DNA from: Prostheceraeus crozeri
Lineage: Eukaryota > Platyhelminthes > Polycladida > Euryleptidae
Assembly (NCBI GenBank): GCA_907163375.1
Contig: CAJQUW010007440.1
Span: 62,001 to 126,000 of the forward strand
DNA: 64,000 bases
Direction: 5' to 3'
Shown: one piece after another, positions 35,873-48,019 of the stretch
Numbering within the stretch: the first letter of the stretch is position 1
How the letters are laid out: each line of letters begins with the position of its first letter
Made by a program: the position numbers and the translations under genes
Notes under the pieces: model-generated
What the model was told of the DNA's origin: nothing
What the model saw: the letters and a program-made list of their open reading frames with translations, nothing else
Database searches by the model: none

Positions 35873-36434
35873 CTGTAAGATAATGAAATTTGTATAAGTT
35901 TGGAATCATGTAGTACAGTCATATTCCTAAAGCATTACACTTAGTCAGGAATGATAGATTTGAGTGTAGTGAGTGGCACTCGATCCCGTCGACAGCCCGA
36001 AGGCCTTGTACTGATCACTAGGGAAGTGAGAGATCTTCCCCGATACCCGCTCTTTACAGCTGAAGACATCATTGTCACTGCCCCGAAGTGGTAACAGGAA
36101 CGCCGAGTCAAAGGTAGTGATCAGTAGCTGGGATCTAACCCCTCAAAGCTGCCTTAGACTTAGTTAAATTTCAAATCTGATAGCAGATTTGAACTCAGCA
36201 TACTTGAAAACCTTAGTCTACATGTTAAAACTTTGAAAAAACTGAAAATTAAGAATTTTAAAAAATTCCGCATTTTACTACTCATACTACTTTTAAAAAA
36301 TTTTATCAGTAGTAAAGACACTATCAAACTCTATCATACAAACTTTGAAGTAAGAAGATAGCTTGCCTACTTCAAATGATAGAGTCCTTTGAAACACCCG
36401 ATAACGGGAGCTCAGAGCGACGACCGTCGCTTAC
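35873..36434 (-). other. Hairpin-rich leader intron of gene A, right arm
   Basis: 562-bp mirror of the left intron, with the same donor and acceptor and the same set of inverted repeats, including TTCAAATCTG/CAGATTTGAA with loop CTAT and the TACTGATCACTA pair. Differences from the left arm are single bases and one small length change. Confidence 0.55.
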
Positions 36435-36474
36435 CTCGTCTTTCGATGAAGTGATCAGACTTACGTTGTCGGGG

Positions 36475-36484
36475 GTTTATATAT
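36475..36484 (-). promoter_or_regulatory. TATA box of gene A, right arm
   Basis: Minus-strand ATATATAAAC, about 40 bp upstream of the putative splice donor at 36,434. Confidence 0.6.
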
Positions 36485-36660
36485 GCTCGGAAGAAAACTT
36501 AAAATGGCTCTATCTCCGAAAGTATTCATCGTAGCGACATGCGGTTTGTTGCAAACGATTTGTCTCATCATTCTCTATCATATGACACCTGAACCATTCT
36601 CATATGACCACGGGAAGTTGGTCCGTCAGCACATGTCCATGTAACATGCCACAAGTGAAA

Positions 36661-37516
36661 AAATTCCTAAGTGTGAGAGCTCCAGTGTGGTGAAAATTTT
36701 GAAAAATTTAAAACTTCCGAATTTCGACCTGGGACCTTTACCAAAACATTTTTCATGAAATTTCACTGACCCCCCCCTCCCCCCCCCTCGTTCAGAGAAA
36801 TTTGATGAAAAATGTTTTGGTGAAGGTCCCAGGTCGAAATTCCACACTTTGGAAAATTTTCAAAATTTTACCCATACAAAGCCACTCTGACACTTAGGAT
36901 TTTTTTTTTCAGGTGAGCGAGCTCCGACCTAAAATCTTGTAACAGCTCTAACTTTTGAACGAAGACAGATATGAACAAGCCGTTTCTTTCACTGAATTTG
37001 TCTCACTCTTAGCTTTCAAACGAGCTATTGCACGACAAAATCCGTCCACTAGAAGCCAAGATCGAAGCTAGCTGTCCAGAGGGGGGGAGGTCAGTGAAAT
37101 TTCATGAAAAATGTTTTGGTGAAGGTCCCAGGTCGAAATTCCACACTTTGGAAAATTTTCAAAATTTTACCCATACAAAGCCACTCTGACACTTAGGATT
37201 TTTTTTTCAGGTGAGCGAGCTCCGACCTAAAATCTTGTAACAGCTCTAACTTTTGAACGGCTGGTCCGATTGACTCGCAACAAAAAATGTCGTCGAGCAG
37301 TTTTTTCTCCTCTTTCAAACGAGTAGCCTTAAGACAAAATCCGTTCACTAGAACCAAAGTTAGAAGATTGCTGTCGGGGGGGGGTCAGTGAAATTTGATG
37401 AAAAATGTTTTGGTGAAGGTCCCAGGTCGAAATTCCACACTTTGGAAAATTTTCAAAATTTTACCCATACAAAGCCACTCTGACACTTAGGATTTTTTCA
37501 GGTGAGCTACGACAGA
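36661..37516 (-). repeat. Inverted satellite at right module edge
   Basis: A mirrored satellite hairpin (arms about 36,661-36,764 and 36,797-36,900), then one B and one A monomer in reverse orientation, ending just past CAGGTGAGCTACGACAGACC. The same variant junction (GTCTGTCGTAGCTCACC) is found in the left array at about 13,974-13,990, so homology between the arms stops here. Confidence 0.85.
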
Positions 37517-37790
37517 CCACCCTCCCAACCTGGCCGGCACACCACGCCAACCTGGTCGGCACACCACGACAACCTAGACACCACATCACCGCGCGCTATA
37601 CGACGGTTGGCCAGAGGGGGGGGGACGTCAGCGAAGCTGACGGACGCACGTGGCCGGCACACCACGACACTCTGCCGTTCCAGAGGGGGGGGACGTCAGA
37701 CCCGAAGCACCACGGCGTCCGACCACGACACTCTGCCGTTCCAGAGGGGGGGGGACGTCAGCGACGGCGGCCATCTTGCGCTATCCAGAA
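37517..37790. repeat. GC-rich short repeats with G-tracts
   Basis: Repeats of the form GGCCGGCACACCACG and CACGACACTCTGCCGTTCC, each leading into AGAGGGGGGGG and GACGTCAG. The G-tract context resembles the complement of satellite type B (CCAGAGGGGGGG...GGTCAGTGA), so it may be a diverged relative. The 103-codon ORF across it is low-complexity and not believed. Confidence 0.6.
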
Positions 37791-37899
37791 GTGGAGTTTT
37801 ACTTACTACTTGAATCGTGATTACAGTCGATATTGGCAGCTAATTAATGAAAATAATAATGAAAAGTAAAATTGAATTAATGATGATATCTAATGCATT

Positions 37900-40030
37900 C
37901 TACATCGTAGAAAATGCATGTTAAATTCTTCAGAATTTCGTGACCATATTACAAGCAGCGACTTGAAGTTGTCAAGAAATGCAGGTTTGTCTCATAAATA
38001 TGTACCAAAAGTTTCTAAAACCTATTTAGGCATTGATCATCTAGATAGTGAAATCCGGGCGCAACGCAAACCGAAACAAAAAAATGCTCTTAAAGAAACA
38101 AAGTTTCAGAAACCAGATGGTTCAAACAAAGTTGTTTATGAAACATCAAAGTCATGTGAAATCTAATCTATCGAAATTCCAGAAAAAGCATTTAATGATG
38201 TTTTAGATAGCTCTGAGGAAATCCCTTGGAACAGCAGCTGGATTTCCTTATTATTTAAACAAGGAAGTAAAAATGATCCTAATTTATCATCTTGTATGTA
38301 GAGAAAATTCTAACAAAACTAATAAGTATATGACTAAATGATCGGTTAGCTAGAAATGAAATGATAAAAAGGAATCAAACCGGTTTCAAAAAAGGAAGTT
38401 CCGCATTGGATGACATATTAATTATATCAATTATCAAAGAAGTCATGCAAATTTACAAAAATATGAAACACCCATTGATCTTGTGCTTCGTGAATTTATC
38501 AAAGGCATTCGATTCCATTCCCAAAAGCGATTGATTGAGAAGTTAAAAATTTTCATACCTAAATGCAAGCTCATATCATTGATAGTAAGCCCTATCATAA
38601 ACAAAGAATGCTCCAAACTTGAAAATGGAATTCCACAAGGTGATGCGTTATCACCGACTCTATTTACTAGTATATATATAAATGATTTAATTCACATTTT
38701 AAACGCTAAAAAAGCAAAATTTACTAAATAGAAATATTTGATTTTGAAATATCATCACTCCTTCATGCGGATGATATACTGTTAATGAGTGAAAGCAAGC
38801 GTGGCCTGTGTAATCAAATAGAAACGCGCTATAAATTTTGTTCAATAAATGGATTTAGCATGAATAATGACAAAACTAAAATTATGTTCCAAAATATCAC
38901 TACTAAAATGAATATATTAGACATCAGTCTTAGTGACAGAAAAGTATCCATTGAGGCTGTTGACAAATATAAGTATATATGAATGTGGATATCAAAAAAT
39001 AGTAAATGCCATTTGGATCTAATGACGGCTAAGGTAAACAAGCTGCTTATTTAACCGCTAAACAGCTACAAGATAATTTGGCCAAGTTAGTGTAGATAAC
39101 CTAAGAAATACATTTGAAGTGATAACGGTATCAAAAATGAAATACTATGCTGAATTTTGCTTCTTTAATAATTTAAAAAGTTTATATTAAGTAGTGTAAT
39201 TTCAATTTTATGAAAGGTATCATCATCTAAGGCGGAATGCTCCAAATTACTGTCTTATCGGTGAATTTGGAATACATCCGATGAATTTTAATTTCTATAA
39301 AGCAGCAATATTTTATTGGATACGAATCATTACGAGCAATGAAAGAAATGTGATAAAAGGAACATACTCGTACAATACAATGTGTTAAAATATCACTTCA
39401 AACGGACACGATGTAGAAACACATGGTGCTGGCGAGTAAAGCAATTGCTTACTAAATTTAGCCTATCGCAATTATGGGATGCACAGCTAACAGTCGATAA
39501 TCAATTATTTTTGAGAATTACAAAAGGGTCGATTAGCTAATTATCATAGGGAACAATGGATATCCTCAGCAAGAAGCAATCATTCTGGGTTGCATTATTT
39601 GAAGTTAAGCCTGTTTGAAGATACCATATAATCATCTCTAAATGCTGATATCGAATACAACTATATGAACATCATATTGAAATTCAGAACTTTAAACCAC
39701 AACTTAGAAGTTGTAACTGTCATTTATGGAGATCGATTGAGATATGAATGACGTCAATGTGAGCTCTGCAATGATTCACGGGTAGAAAATATGTATAATT
39801 TTATGATCGAATGTTCAGACTATCAGAAATTGCGACAGGAACTAGTACCGGCATTGTGCCATTGCCAAAGTACAACCGAGTTCTACAACTTAATGAATTC
39901 GAAAACTCCAAAAGATCTTAAGTGTATTACCAAATTCCTTCAAAGAGCTATCGACTTGCAACAATCTACGAAAGAGAGACAAAAAGGCTAAAGGACATTT
40001 AGAAGTAAAATTTAGATTCTGAGTATTGTT
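37900..40030 (+). mobile_element. Decayed LINE with reverse transcriptase
   Basis: Several frames recover RT motifs in order: QTGFKKGSS (about 38.37 kb), FVNLSKAFDSIPK (about 38.49 kb), NGIPQGDALSPTLFT (about 38.63 kb) and LLHADDILLM (about 38.76 kb). A C-terminal RT-like tail (MIECSDYQKLRQ) lies at 39,791-39,991. Frame changes and stops are many, so it is long dead. The motifs fit a non-LTR retrotransposon; the clade is unclear. Only the RT and C-terminal parts are recognisable; no endonuclease was seen. Confidence 0.75.
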
Positions 40031-41940
40031 CTCTCCTTCCTGATTACGTTCTTTTTTGTTGTCGTTAAAATTGACTGCACGTTTAAAATAGATGCACACG
40101 AGCGCATTTTGTACAATGTTTCATGACGACTGATTCATAATGCTTCTTGGTTATTCCTGCATGTTTTTCGAAGGTCTTTGGAAATTAACGTTTATGACTT
40201 ATTGACAGTGATTTCTTAAGACATTTGATCAAACTTTCGATTACAAAAACTAATGATGGAAGTTTAGATAGCATACATATAGTTATAGTTATCTTAGTAT
40301 TAGCTGCTATGTGTTTGTATTGGTATTTCTGATCATATTTCATGGGAAGTGAATGCACATAAAGTTAAAGTTAAATTTTTCCAAAACTCATGCGAGTGTA
40401 ATTCATTTATGACTTTACTCATAAGACACACCATCATTATTAACCCACGATTGCCACTTTTTGATTTTGTGATATATCATGTTTCTATGATGCATTGAAA
40501 TATATTCCGCCAAGGCGAAATATGAACAATGAGATAAAAATGAAATCATTACATATAAAACTACAAATTATCAAAATACTATAAAATATTGCGCGTAATA
40601 TATAATATAAAAATAATATAATTTTCTAGTTGTCTTACTTCAAGCAAGTGCAAGTGTATGACGCAATATGACTCTTCGAAGTTTTCAGAAAACTATCTAG
40701 TAATCAGCATAGTAATCAGCATAGCAATTAACAGCAGGAAGGAACTTGTTATGTTGATAGAAGAACGAATCGGGTCCGACTTCTGTCTTTTTATTCCTCG
40801 CCATCAATCAATCATCGGTCACAGAGATGTACATGTAGACGTGTTTCAATCTGTAATAAACCGATTCTTTTCTTGAAAGCATCGACTTGAATAGTCGAAG
40901 TATTATGGCTCAGCATCCCAATTATTTGATGACAGGGACAAACTAATAAAACTCTGGGAGGAGTTTTAAGGTCCATTCCCACCGGACGCGGCGCTTCTCA
41001 GGCGTCCAGAATTTTTGTTCAGAACATTAACAGACCTATGGGCTGTTCACGCAAGACGCGCGGGACCACGCGTCCAAAAAATTTCAGAAAAATGTTCTGT
41101 AATGACACGCGGTTTGCTTTACGAGATAGGAAATTCCATTCCGCGCCAAGACGCATCGCGGCTTCCTTCCCCCGCGCACTGAAACCTGACACCACACGTT
41201 GCCAGATGTTCGTGCAGAGAAATGACTGACTTTCGACATAGCGATCTGACAATTCTGACCTTCTGTGAGGACAATTTGACCAAATGAACATCAAAATCTC
41301 TTATCAGTGCACTTTCATACTTTGTCAGCCATGAAATCGAATTCATGAATGCATTTGGTGATGAACTCGTTTACTGTAAAACGAGTATCGGAAACGAAGA
41401 TGAGAAAGTTGTCATTGTTCTGTAACTAGTAAAAGCGGCTGCTATCTGTTATTGTTCTCAACCTATTTGATAATCTTCGATAGAGTGACACTCCCGATTA
41501 TTATAGAATAGACGATGTAATTTAATGAAGGTCGTTTTGTGAGTTATGGCAAAGTCAATCCGTGCGTCAATTCTATTTCATGATCTCTTGTGCCGTGTTG
41601 TCACCCCATTAATGAAAATGTGATTCGTTATACATGTTTATTCGTCATATCAAGTGATTCGTTTTCGCAAAATTTTGTAGTTTATAGCAATGGTCATATC
41701 CTAACGATTAATTTCCAATGTCAATAACTCAACAGATTTTTGAGTTATAAATTGACATTGCAAATTAATGCATACTTAGTATGCATTACTTCATTTACAA
41801 TTGGAAAAAATAACTTTAGCAATGTCGGTCTCTTTCATCTGTCTTTAGTTGTTCGCCACTCCTTCAAGCATTGCGATGAAGTCATCATAACGCTTCATAT
41901 CGTTTATTTGACGCAGATCGCAGAATTATTAACCAATTTA
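40031..41940. other. AT-rich intergenic DNA, no gene seen
   Basis: No convincing coding region. At about 40,970-41,105 two diverged direct copies of a GC-rich segment (GGACGCGGCGC...GGCGTCC and AAGACGCGCGG...CGCGTCC, each followed by an AATTTTTG-like run) may be the remnant of a small DNA transposon. The 91- and 75-codon minus ORFs across it are not supported. Confidence 0.4.
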
Positions 41941-44900
41941 GTTGAAACCAGTGGCGTCTTCTCCGTACCTGCGAGGCCTTCGGCGCATCCTCAAAAATTA
42001 TTTTCCAACAATTATAAAAATGAAGTGTCATTGTTCTATTATCCCACGAGTAACTAGGATTAAAAAGCAACAATTCGTATCGTGAATCGTGATTCTCTTG
42101 TATTTCAATAGTATTTCACAAATAGGTTTCATACACAATTCGAATTTGTTGCGCTGCCCGTTCGGTCGGCGGAGATCACAAAGTTAGTTTGATTGGGAAT
42201 ATCAAACTGATTATAGGGCTGAGGGCTGTGCGCGTGCGAGCAAGCAGGGGAGCCATTCACGAGCGGCCCACGCTAAGTTACGGAACTGAAACTGCGTGGC
42301 AAGTCGGTGATGCAATACAGAGGGACAGCAAAGGACAAGGAAAGACGGACAAGGCAAGAAACTCAACAGGCATTACTCATTCAAAACATCAGGGAGACCA
42401 ACCAGACAAAAATTAATTAAGAAGAAATAAGTGGTTCGAAACAACATAACAAAACATCCTCCCGCCAGCACGAGATCAGCAGATATTCGACTTGTCATCG
42501 ACATCAAGTACCACTGCAACCTTAGTTATCGGTCTTCTAATAAACGACTGACCGATCTTAATTCTTACATTTCTGATCTTATTGTCAAGACCTCTAAAAA
42601 CTTCCTGTATCCTTCCCATCGTCCATTTTCCTCGGACAGCATTGTTATCAGCAGTTACGACAATATCTCCGACCTGAATTTCTCTTCTTGATTCCGTTTG
42701 CCATTTTTTCCTCGGAAACAATAATGGAAGAACGTCACGGGACCAGCGTTTCCAAAAATTGTTTGTCAAATTTTGAATCAAATTAACTCTAGCTTTGAAG
42801 TTATTTTCATCACGGAAGGGTCCGGGCGGGGTAGCACAGCTGGCTCTACCTAATAACAGATCATTAGGACAAATGTAACTTCCGTCGTTGGGATCATTGG
42901 TGATACGTCCAAGCGGGCGTTGGTTTATCAGGTTCCCGCATTCCAAAAGAAATGTGTATAATTCGAAGGCTGTCAGATTTTGATCTCCAACTATAGTCTT
43001 CAAAGCTCTCTTTGTGGTTTTAACAAGTGCCTCGGTGCAACCGTTCTGGTGAGGAGCTAATGGTGTAGTAAACTTCCACTTCGTCTTCTTTTCGGTGCAG
43101 AAATCTGATATTTTTGTTTTGTCCCAATTCCTGATCATATCTCTCAGTTGTTTTTCGGCTCCCACCATTTGAGTCCCGTTATCACTGAGCATGAGAGCAG
43201 GGAAACCTCTAATCGCGAAAAATCTTCGTAAGGCTTGAATGAACTCATCAGAGGAAGCGTCCTTTGCTAGTTCTAGGTGAACAGCTCGGGAGTTCATACA
43301 AGTGAATATTACACCGTAATTTTTATCCGATTTATTTCTGCTGATTTTTACTGTGAACGGACCGAAGTAGTCGACCGAGGAATGATAGAACGGAGGAGTG
43401 AAGGGTTTCAGACGCGCCGATGCCAGTGAAGCCATGAGATCCGTGTGAGTTTTATGTGCAAGTTTTCTACACAACACGCAATTCTGTACTATGTTTTTGG
43501 CTACATTAGCTCCTTTACAAATCCAAAAGAAACGACGAGTTTTCGCTACAGTCGCTGCCACTCCGCAATGTCCGCGTTCATGATATTCACGAGTTATTAG
43601 TTTTGCGGCAATATGATTTCCAGGGAGTAGGATAGGATGACGGCTATCATAAGAGATAAAATCGGCGTTTGTCACGCGACCACCTACTCTAATCAACCCC
43701 TCGTCATCTATGAAAAGTGTCAAATTCTTCAATTGACCATTCTCCAATTTTTCCTTTAATGTCACTTGAGCTTCCTTCGCTATTAGTATTTCCGATTGAA
43801 TGATTTCTTCAACAGACAATGGCCCGTTAGATCTTTCCGCTTGGCGAGACCGGCAATTTCTTATGAAACGCATGACGTAAGCAGCGACTCTCTTCGCCTT
43901 CTTCCAACTTGACATATTCTCAAGTTTAATGACAGATTCCTTTTTCATCAGAACAGCGATTGTACTTTTCGACGAGTTCTCTGCTTCGGACTTTTGAATA
44001 CTGCCGGACGAAATTGTCCATTCATTCTCAGGTTGTGATAGGAACTCAGGTCCGCTTTGCCAGCTCCCTCGAAGTTCTTCGGCTTTTACTCCTCTTGAAA
44101 CTTTGTCAGCTATGTTCAATTTACCTGGAATATGCTTACAACAGGATGGCTTGATACGGCTTGTAATTTCACGGACACGAGCAGTCACGAATGGGATCAG
44201 TTTGCTTGAGCTAGAATGAATCCATCCAAGAACGATCATGCTGTCCGTAAATAAAATGGTTCGACTGAAACAAATTCTCATCTGAGCTCTTATTGTCTGA
44301 AGAATTCTCGACACTGCGGCTTGAAGTTCGAGCTTCGGTATGGTTAGCGGCTTGATGGGTGCAACGCTTGATTTTGCGAAAATCAATCTTGTCTCGAACT
44401 TTCCATCACCTAACTCCCAGCGCGCGTAGGCGCAAGCTCCGAGCGCTTCTTCTGAGGCATCTGAGAACAGACATAGCATTGGCGAGGCTTGAAGACGATT
44501 CGGAGGACTAATACATCTGGGGAACTGGACACTGTGTAATTCGAGTAGTTCACTGAATATTTTACTCCATAAAATTTGATCTTCTTCCGGTAAGATATCA
44601 TCCCAGCTGACACCCTTCTTCCACAAGTCCTGAAAAGCTATCTTAGCTTTCACTACTGTTGCGGCTGCCAAACCAAGTGGATCGAAAATCTTAGAGATCT
44701 CACTCAATACTTTTCGTTTCGTGAGGCTTGCTTCCTTTGTTATCCTTGCTTTTATAGTCAACTCATCGGTGTCGGGTCTCCACTGAACTCCTAGGACCCT
44801 CTCTTCCTTCTCGTCTGAATCGATAGCCGACTTGCCTTCCGTATTTTGACTGAATTTCCAGTCTTTGATAGTAAAACCGCCTCCTGCAAGGACCTCGTTA

Positions 44901-47442
44901 ATTTGTTTAGCACGATCAGTAGCTTCGGTCAGACTATTTACTGAGTCGCAGATATCATCCATGTACTAGTTCAGACGAATTGTATTGGCTGCTTCAGGTA
45001 GGTCACCTTGTCTTTCATCAGCTGTTTTTCTCAAAGCTGTCATTGCCATGGCAGGCGCAGGTTTATCGCCGAATGTAAGTACATTCATGACATACGTATC
45101 GGGAACTTTCTGGAGGTTCATATTTCGCCATAAAAATCTATGCACATGCTGATCTTTCACTGTTAATCGGATTCTGTGGTACATTTTTGATATATCACCT
45201 ACCAGTGCGACACTATTCTCTCTAAACCTCAGCAGAACCCCAAGCAAATCATTGAACAGGTCGGGGCCTTTCTCCCAATAATCGTTTAGAGAATGACCGT
45301 TAAATGTGGTAGATGAATTGAACACCAATATAGGGGTGCTTTTGCTCTCTTTCAGTACACCATGATGAGGTAAATAAAATACAGGCCCCTCGTAGGTTTC
45401 AACTTCATCTGCTGTTAGCTTTCTGGCGAACTTCAAGCTAACCATTTCCTTTATTTGCTCATCGTAGGAATTTGCTAGAGCGGGTGACTTCTGTAGTTGT
45501 TTTTCTCTGACGTGGAGTAATCTCTCAGCTTGAACTCTATTGTCTGGAAGGAGTTCAGGATTCTTTATCCAAGGATTGTCCATTGTTCACTGATTACGTG
45601 TCTTACTACATAAATTGTCCATTTCTGTACTATTCACCTGGTCTTGCTCATTCTGGGAGCACCGGCAATTTGGGGATGAGACTCCCATACCTTCCGTAGT
45701 CCAGAAGTCGGTTATCTCAACAGGTTTTGAGAGGGAGACATACATGAGGGAGTGCTGACCTTTGCTTTCACTCGATCCTCCGAAAAATATCCATCCCATT
45801 GGAGTATTTCTACCAACCAAATTATTCAGTTCAACTGACTCTCCACAGTGCAATTTCGCATGATCTATCCCAATCAAAACATCAATGACGCCAGAACACC
45901 TGGGAGGAACAGTTCCTTCGATTCCTAACTCACGACTCAAACAATCGGTGTCGATCATCTGCGTATAGGTGTCATTAATTTCATTAATTCCAATTACCTT
46001 GACGAGATGGTTATGACCACTTCTAGGGGAAACAACTGATAATTCGTACACCCTTGATACTATTTCTTCTTCCTCGCCGCCTACTTTCAGTATAGATATG
46101 CTGACATTCTTTCCTGACAGATTTAATTCTTGAGCTACCGCGTTTCTTATCAGTGACACTTGCGCGCCTGAATCCAACATAATATTGCAGGACTTGCTGC
46201 GAGTTTCTTTCCCTTTAATCTCGAGAGTTGCTACAGGTAAAAGGTAGTCGTGCCTCTGAGTCGATGCCATCCCGACAGAGTTGACAGAATCTGAGTGCAA
46301 TAATTTATGGTGATACTTCTTACAGATCACACCGTTTCGTATCTCAGAGCATTCCTGTTTATGGTAGCAAGTATGGGCGCGATGATTTCTTCCCGCTTTC
46401 TTTAAACAACTGAAACAACATCTGTTTTCCTTCAATAACTCGTATCTTTCTTTAACAGATTTGGTGATGAAAGTAGGGCATTGAGCTACGACATGTGAGT
46501 TAGTATTACATATCCAACATTTATGACTTTTCTCTGCATGGCTATTTAAAACAACTTGGTTGACTTGAGGCTTTGAAGGACGAGCGGTTGACCTTACAGC
46601 AGACACTGCCCTGAGACGCAATCTCATCTCTACGCTCATCCATTCGAGAAGATTTGATAAAGTAGGATGTTTTCTCTCATGTTCTAAATGTCTCGACCAA
46701 ATCTTTTTATCTTCGCTAGTCATTCTCTGCTCCAAAAGAGCAATGACGTAATTATTGTCCATATCTTCTGTTCTACCAATTTCCTTGAGTAAGTTAAAAC
46801 ACCTTCTGACAAGCTGGACTTAATCTCAAAAACGAGAGTCTTCTCCTTCAGATAATGGTTTGAATTTAACAATGTCATTAGTAATCGCGTCAGAGATGAA
46901 CCTTGGATTCCCATACGCAGTCTCTAAAGTGTCCCACATAGTATCATAGTCTTGACCTAGACCCCTCACCATATCTAGCGGTTTGCCAAGAAGGCAAGAC
47001 CTCAACATAGTCACAGCATCACGCTTATAGACATGACTCTCGACAAGGTGTTTAAAATCTGACCTAAATTCAAAGAATTCACGCACGTCACCAGAGAAAG
47101 AGGGTTTCGAGAACTAGGTTTCGAAACCTTCATTTTACTGTAAGTGGGGACAGATTGCATCACTAACTTGCTATCCTGTTCCGAATGGTCGTCGAATTCG
47201 GATTTAAGGTCACTGCTTGGTGTCTCCATCTTCGATGAACCAGTTGCTGCAGACGATTTCGCGGTTATTTCGGTATCACCTTCCTTCGGTTTGCTGCTAC
47301 TGTCGATGAAATCCTTTGCCATCAATTTCAATTCTAGGAACTTTTGATGACATTCCTCGATAAATTTCTCCTCTTCCTCGAAATCTACATCTTCGACTAG
47401 TTGAAGCTGGGACATTCCCATAACGACGTCTAAATGTTTCAT

Positions 47443-48019
47443 AATTTTAATAAACTTATAGTTAATAAGACTTAAGGTTTGCCCTTAAGAGGACAGGTGG
47501 TGCGTTCCCACCGGCAGACATTAAACGTTCAAGGCGCGTCAAACTTTTGACTATCCTAGGACTACATTTTAGAGCCAAACTTGACAAGATCGGTGTGGAG
47601 GACCTTCCCACTAGTCCATTTTTCAATCAGCGCTTCTAAAGCGCGGCTGGACCTTACCCCTAATAGTCCTTTGACTTGTGATCCTCGACAAATGCATGAA
47701 TGCATGAAGGTCTTTAAGCACAAAGACTTGACGGATCTGATTGCGTGCCGGGCGGACCTTCCCGGGGGTCCATAACATAGCGCTATACGGGCTGGACTTC
47801 AACCTTAAGTGTACGAGATCGTACAAGGCCGCTTAACAAGTGATCTCCTTGGTCAAAGTTTCAGGCTCGATTGATTAGGAACTTATATATAAATAGACAC
47901 TTAGTAATCACCATGTCAACCCCATGGAGACCAGTAACTGACACAGTCCATTCATCACACTAGGGCAGTTAGCGATAAAAAAAAACATAACGTTAAAACA
48001 AATAAAACAATAGCCAGTC
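47443..48019 (-). other. Leader region between BEL gag and the Penelope 3' end
   Basis: Non-coding and GC-richer, with several hairpins and three related AAGGTCC or AAGTCC segments. A TATA-like run lies near 47,885. On the minus strand, 47,481-47,514 resembles the module's stem-loop unit (GAACGCACCACC then CTCTTAAGGGC). Which part belongs to which element is uncertain. Confidence 0.4.

Noticed and set aside
13974-37517. Palindrome as a plain fold-back assembly artefact
   Set aside because: Not fully excluded, but the arms differ at scattered bases and their arrays differ greatly in length, which a simple fold-back would not give.
37502-37813. 103-codon ORF in GC-rich repeat
   Set aside because: Low-complexity Arg/Gly/Thr/His product of tandem repeats, with no motif.
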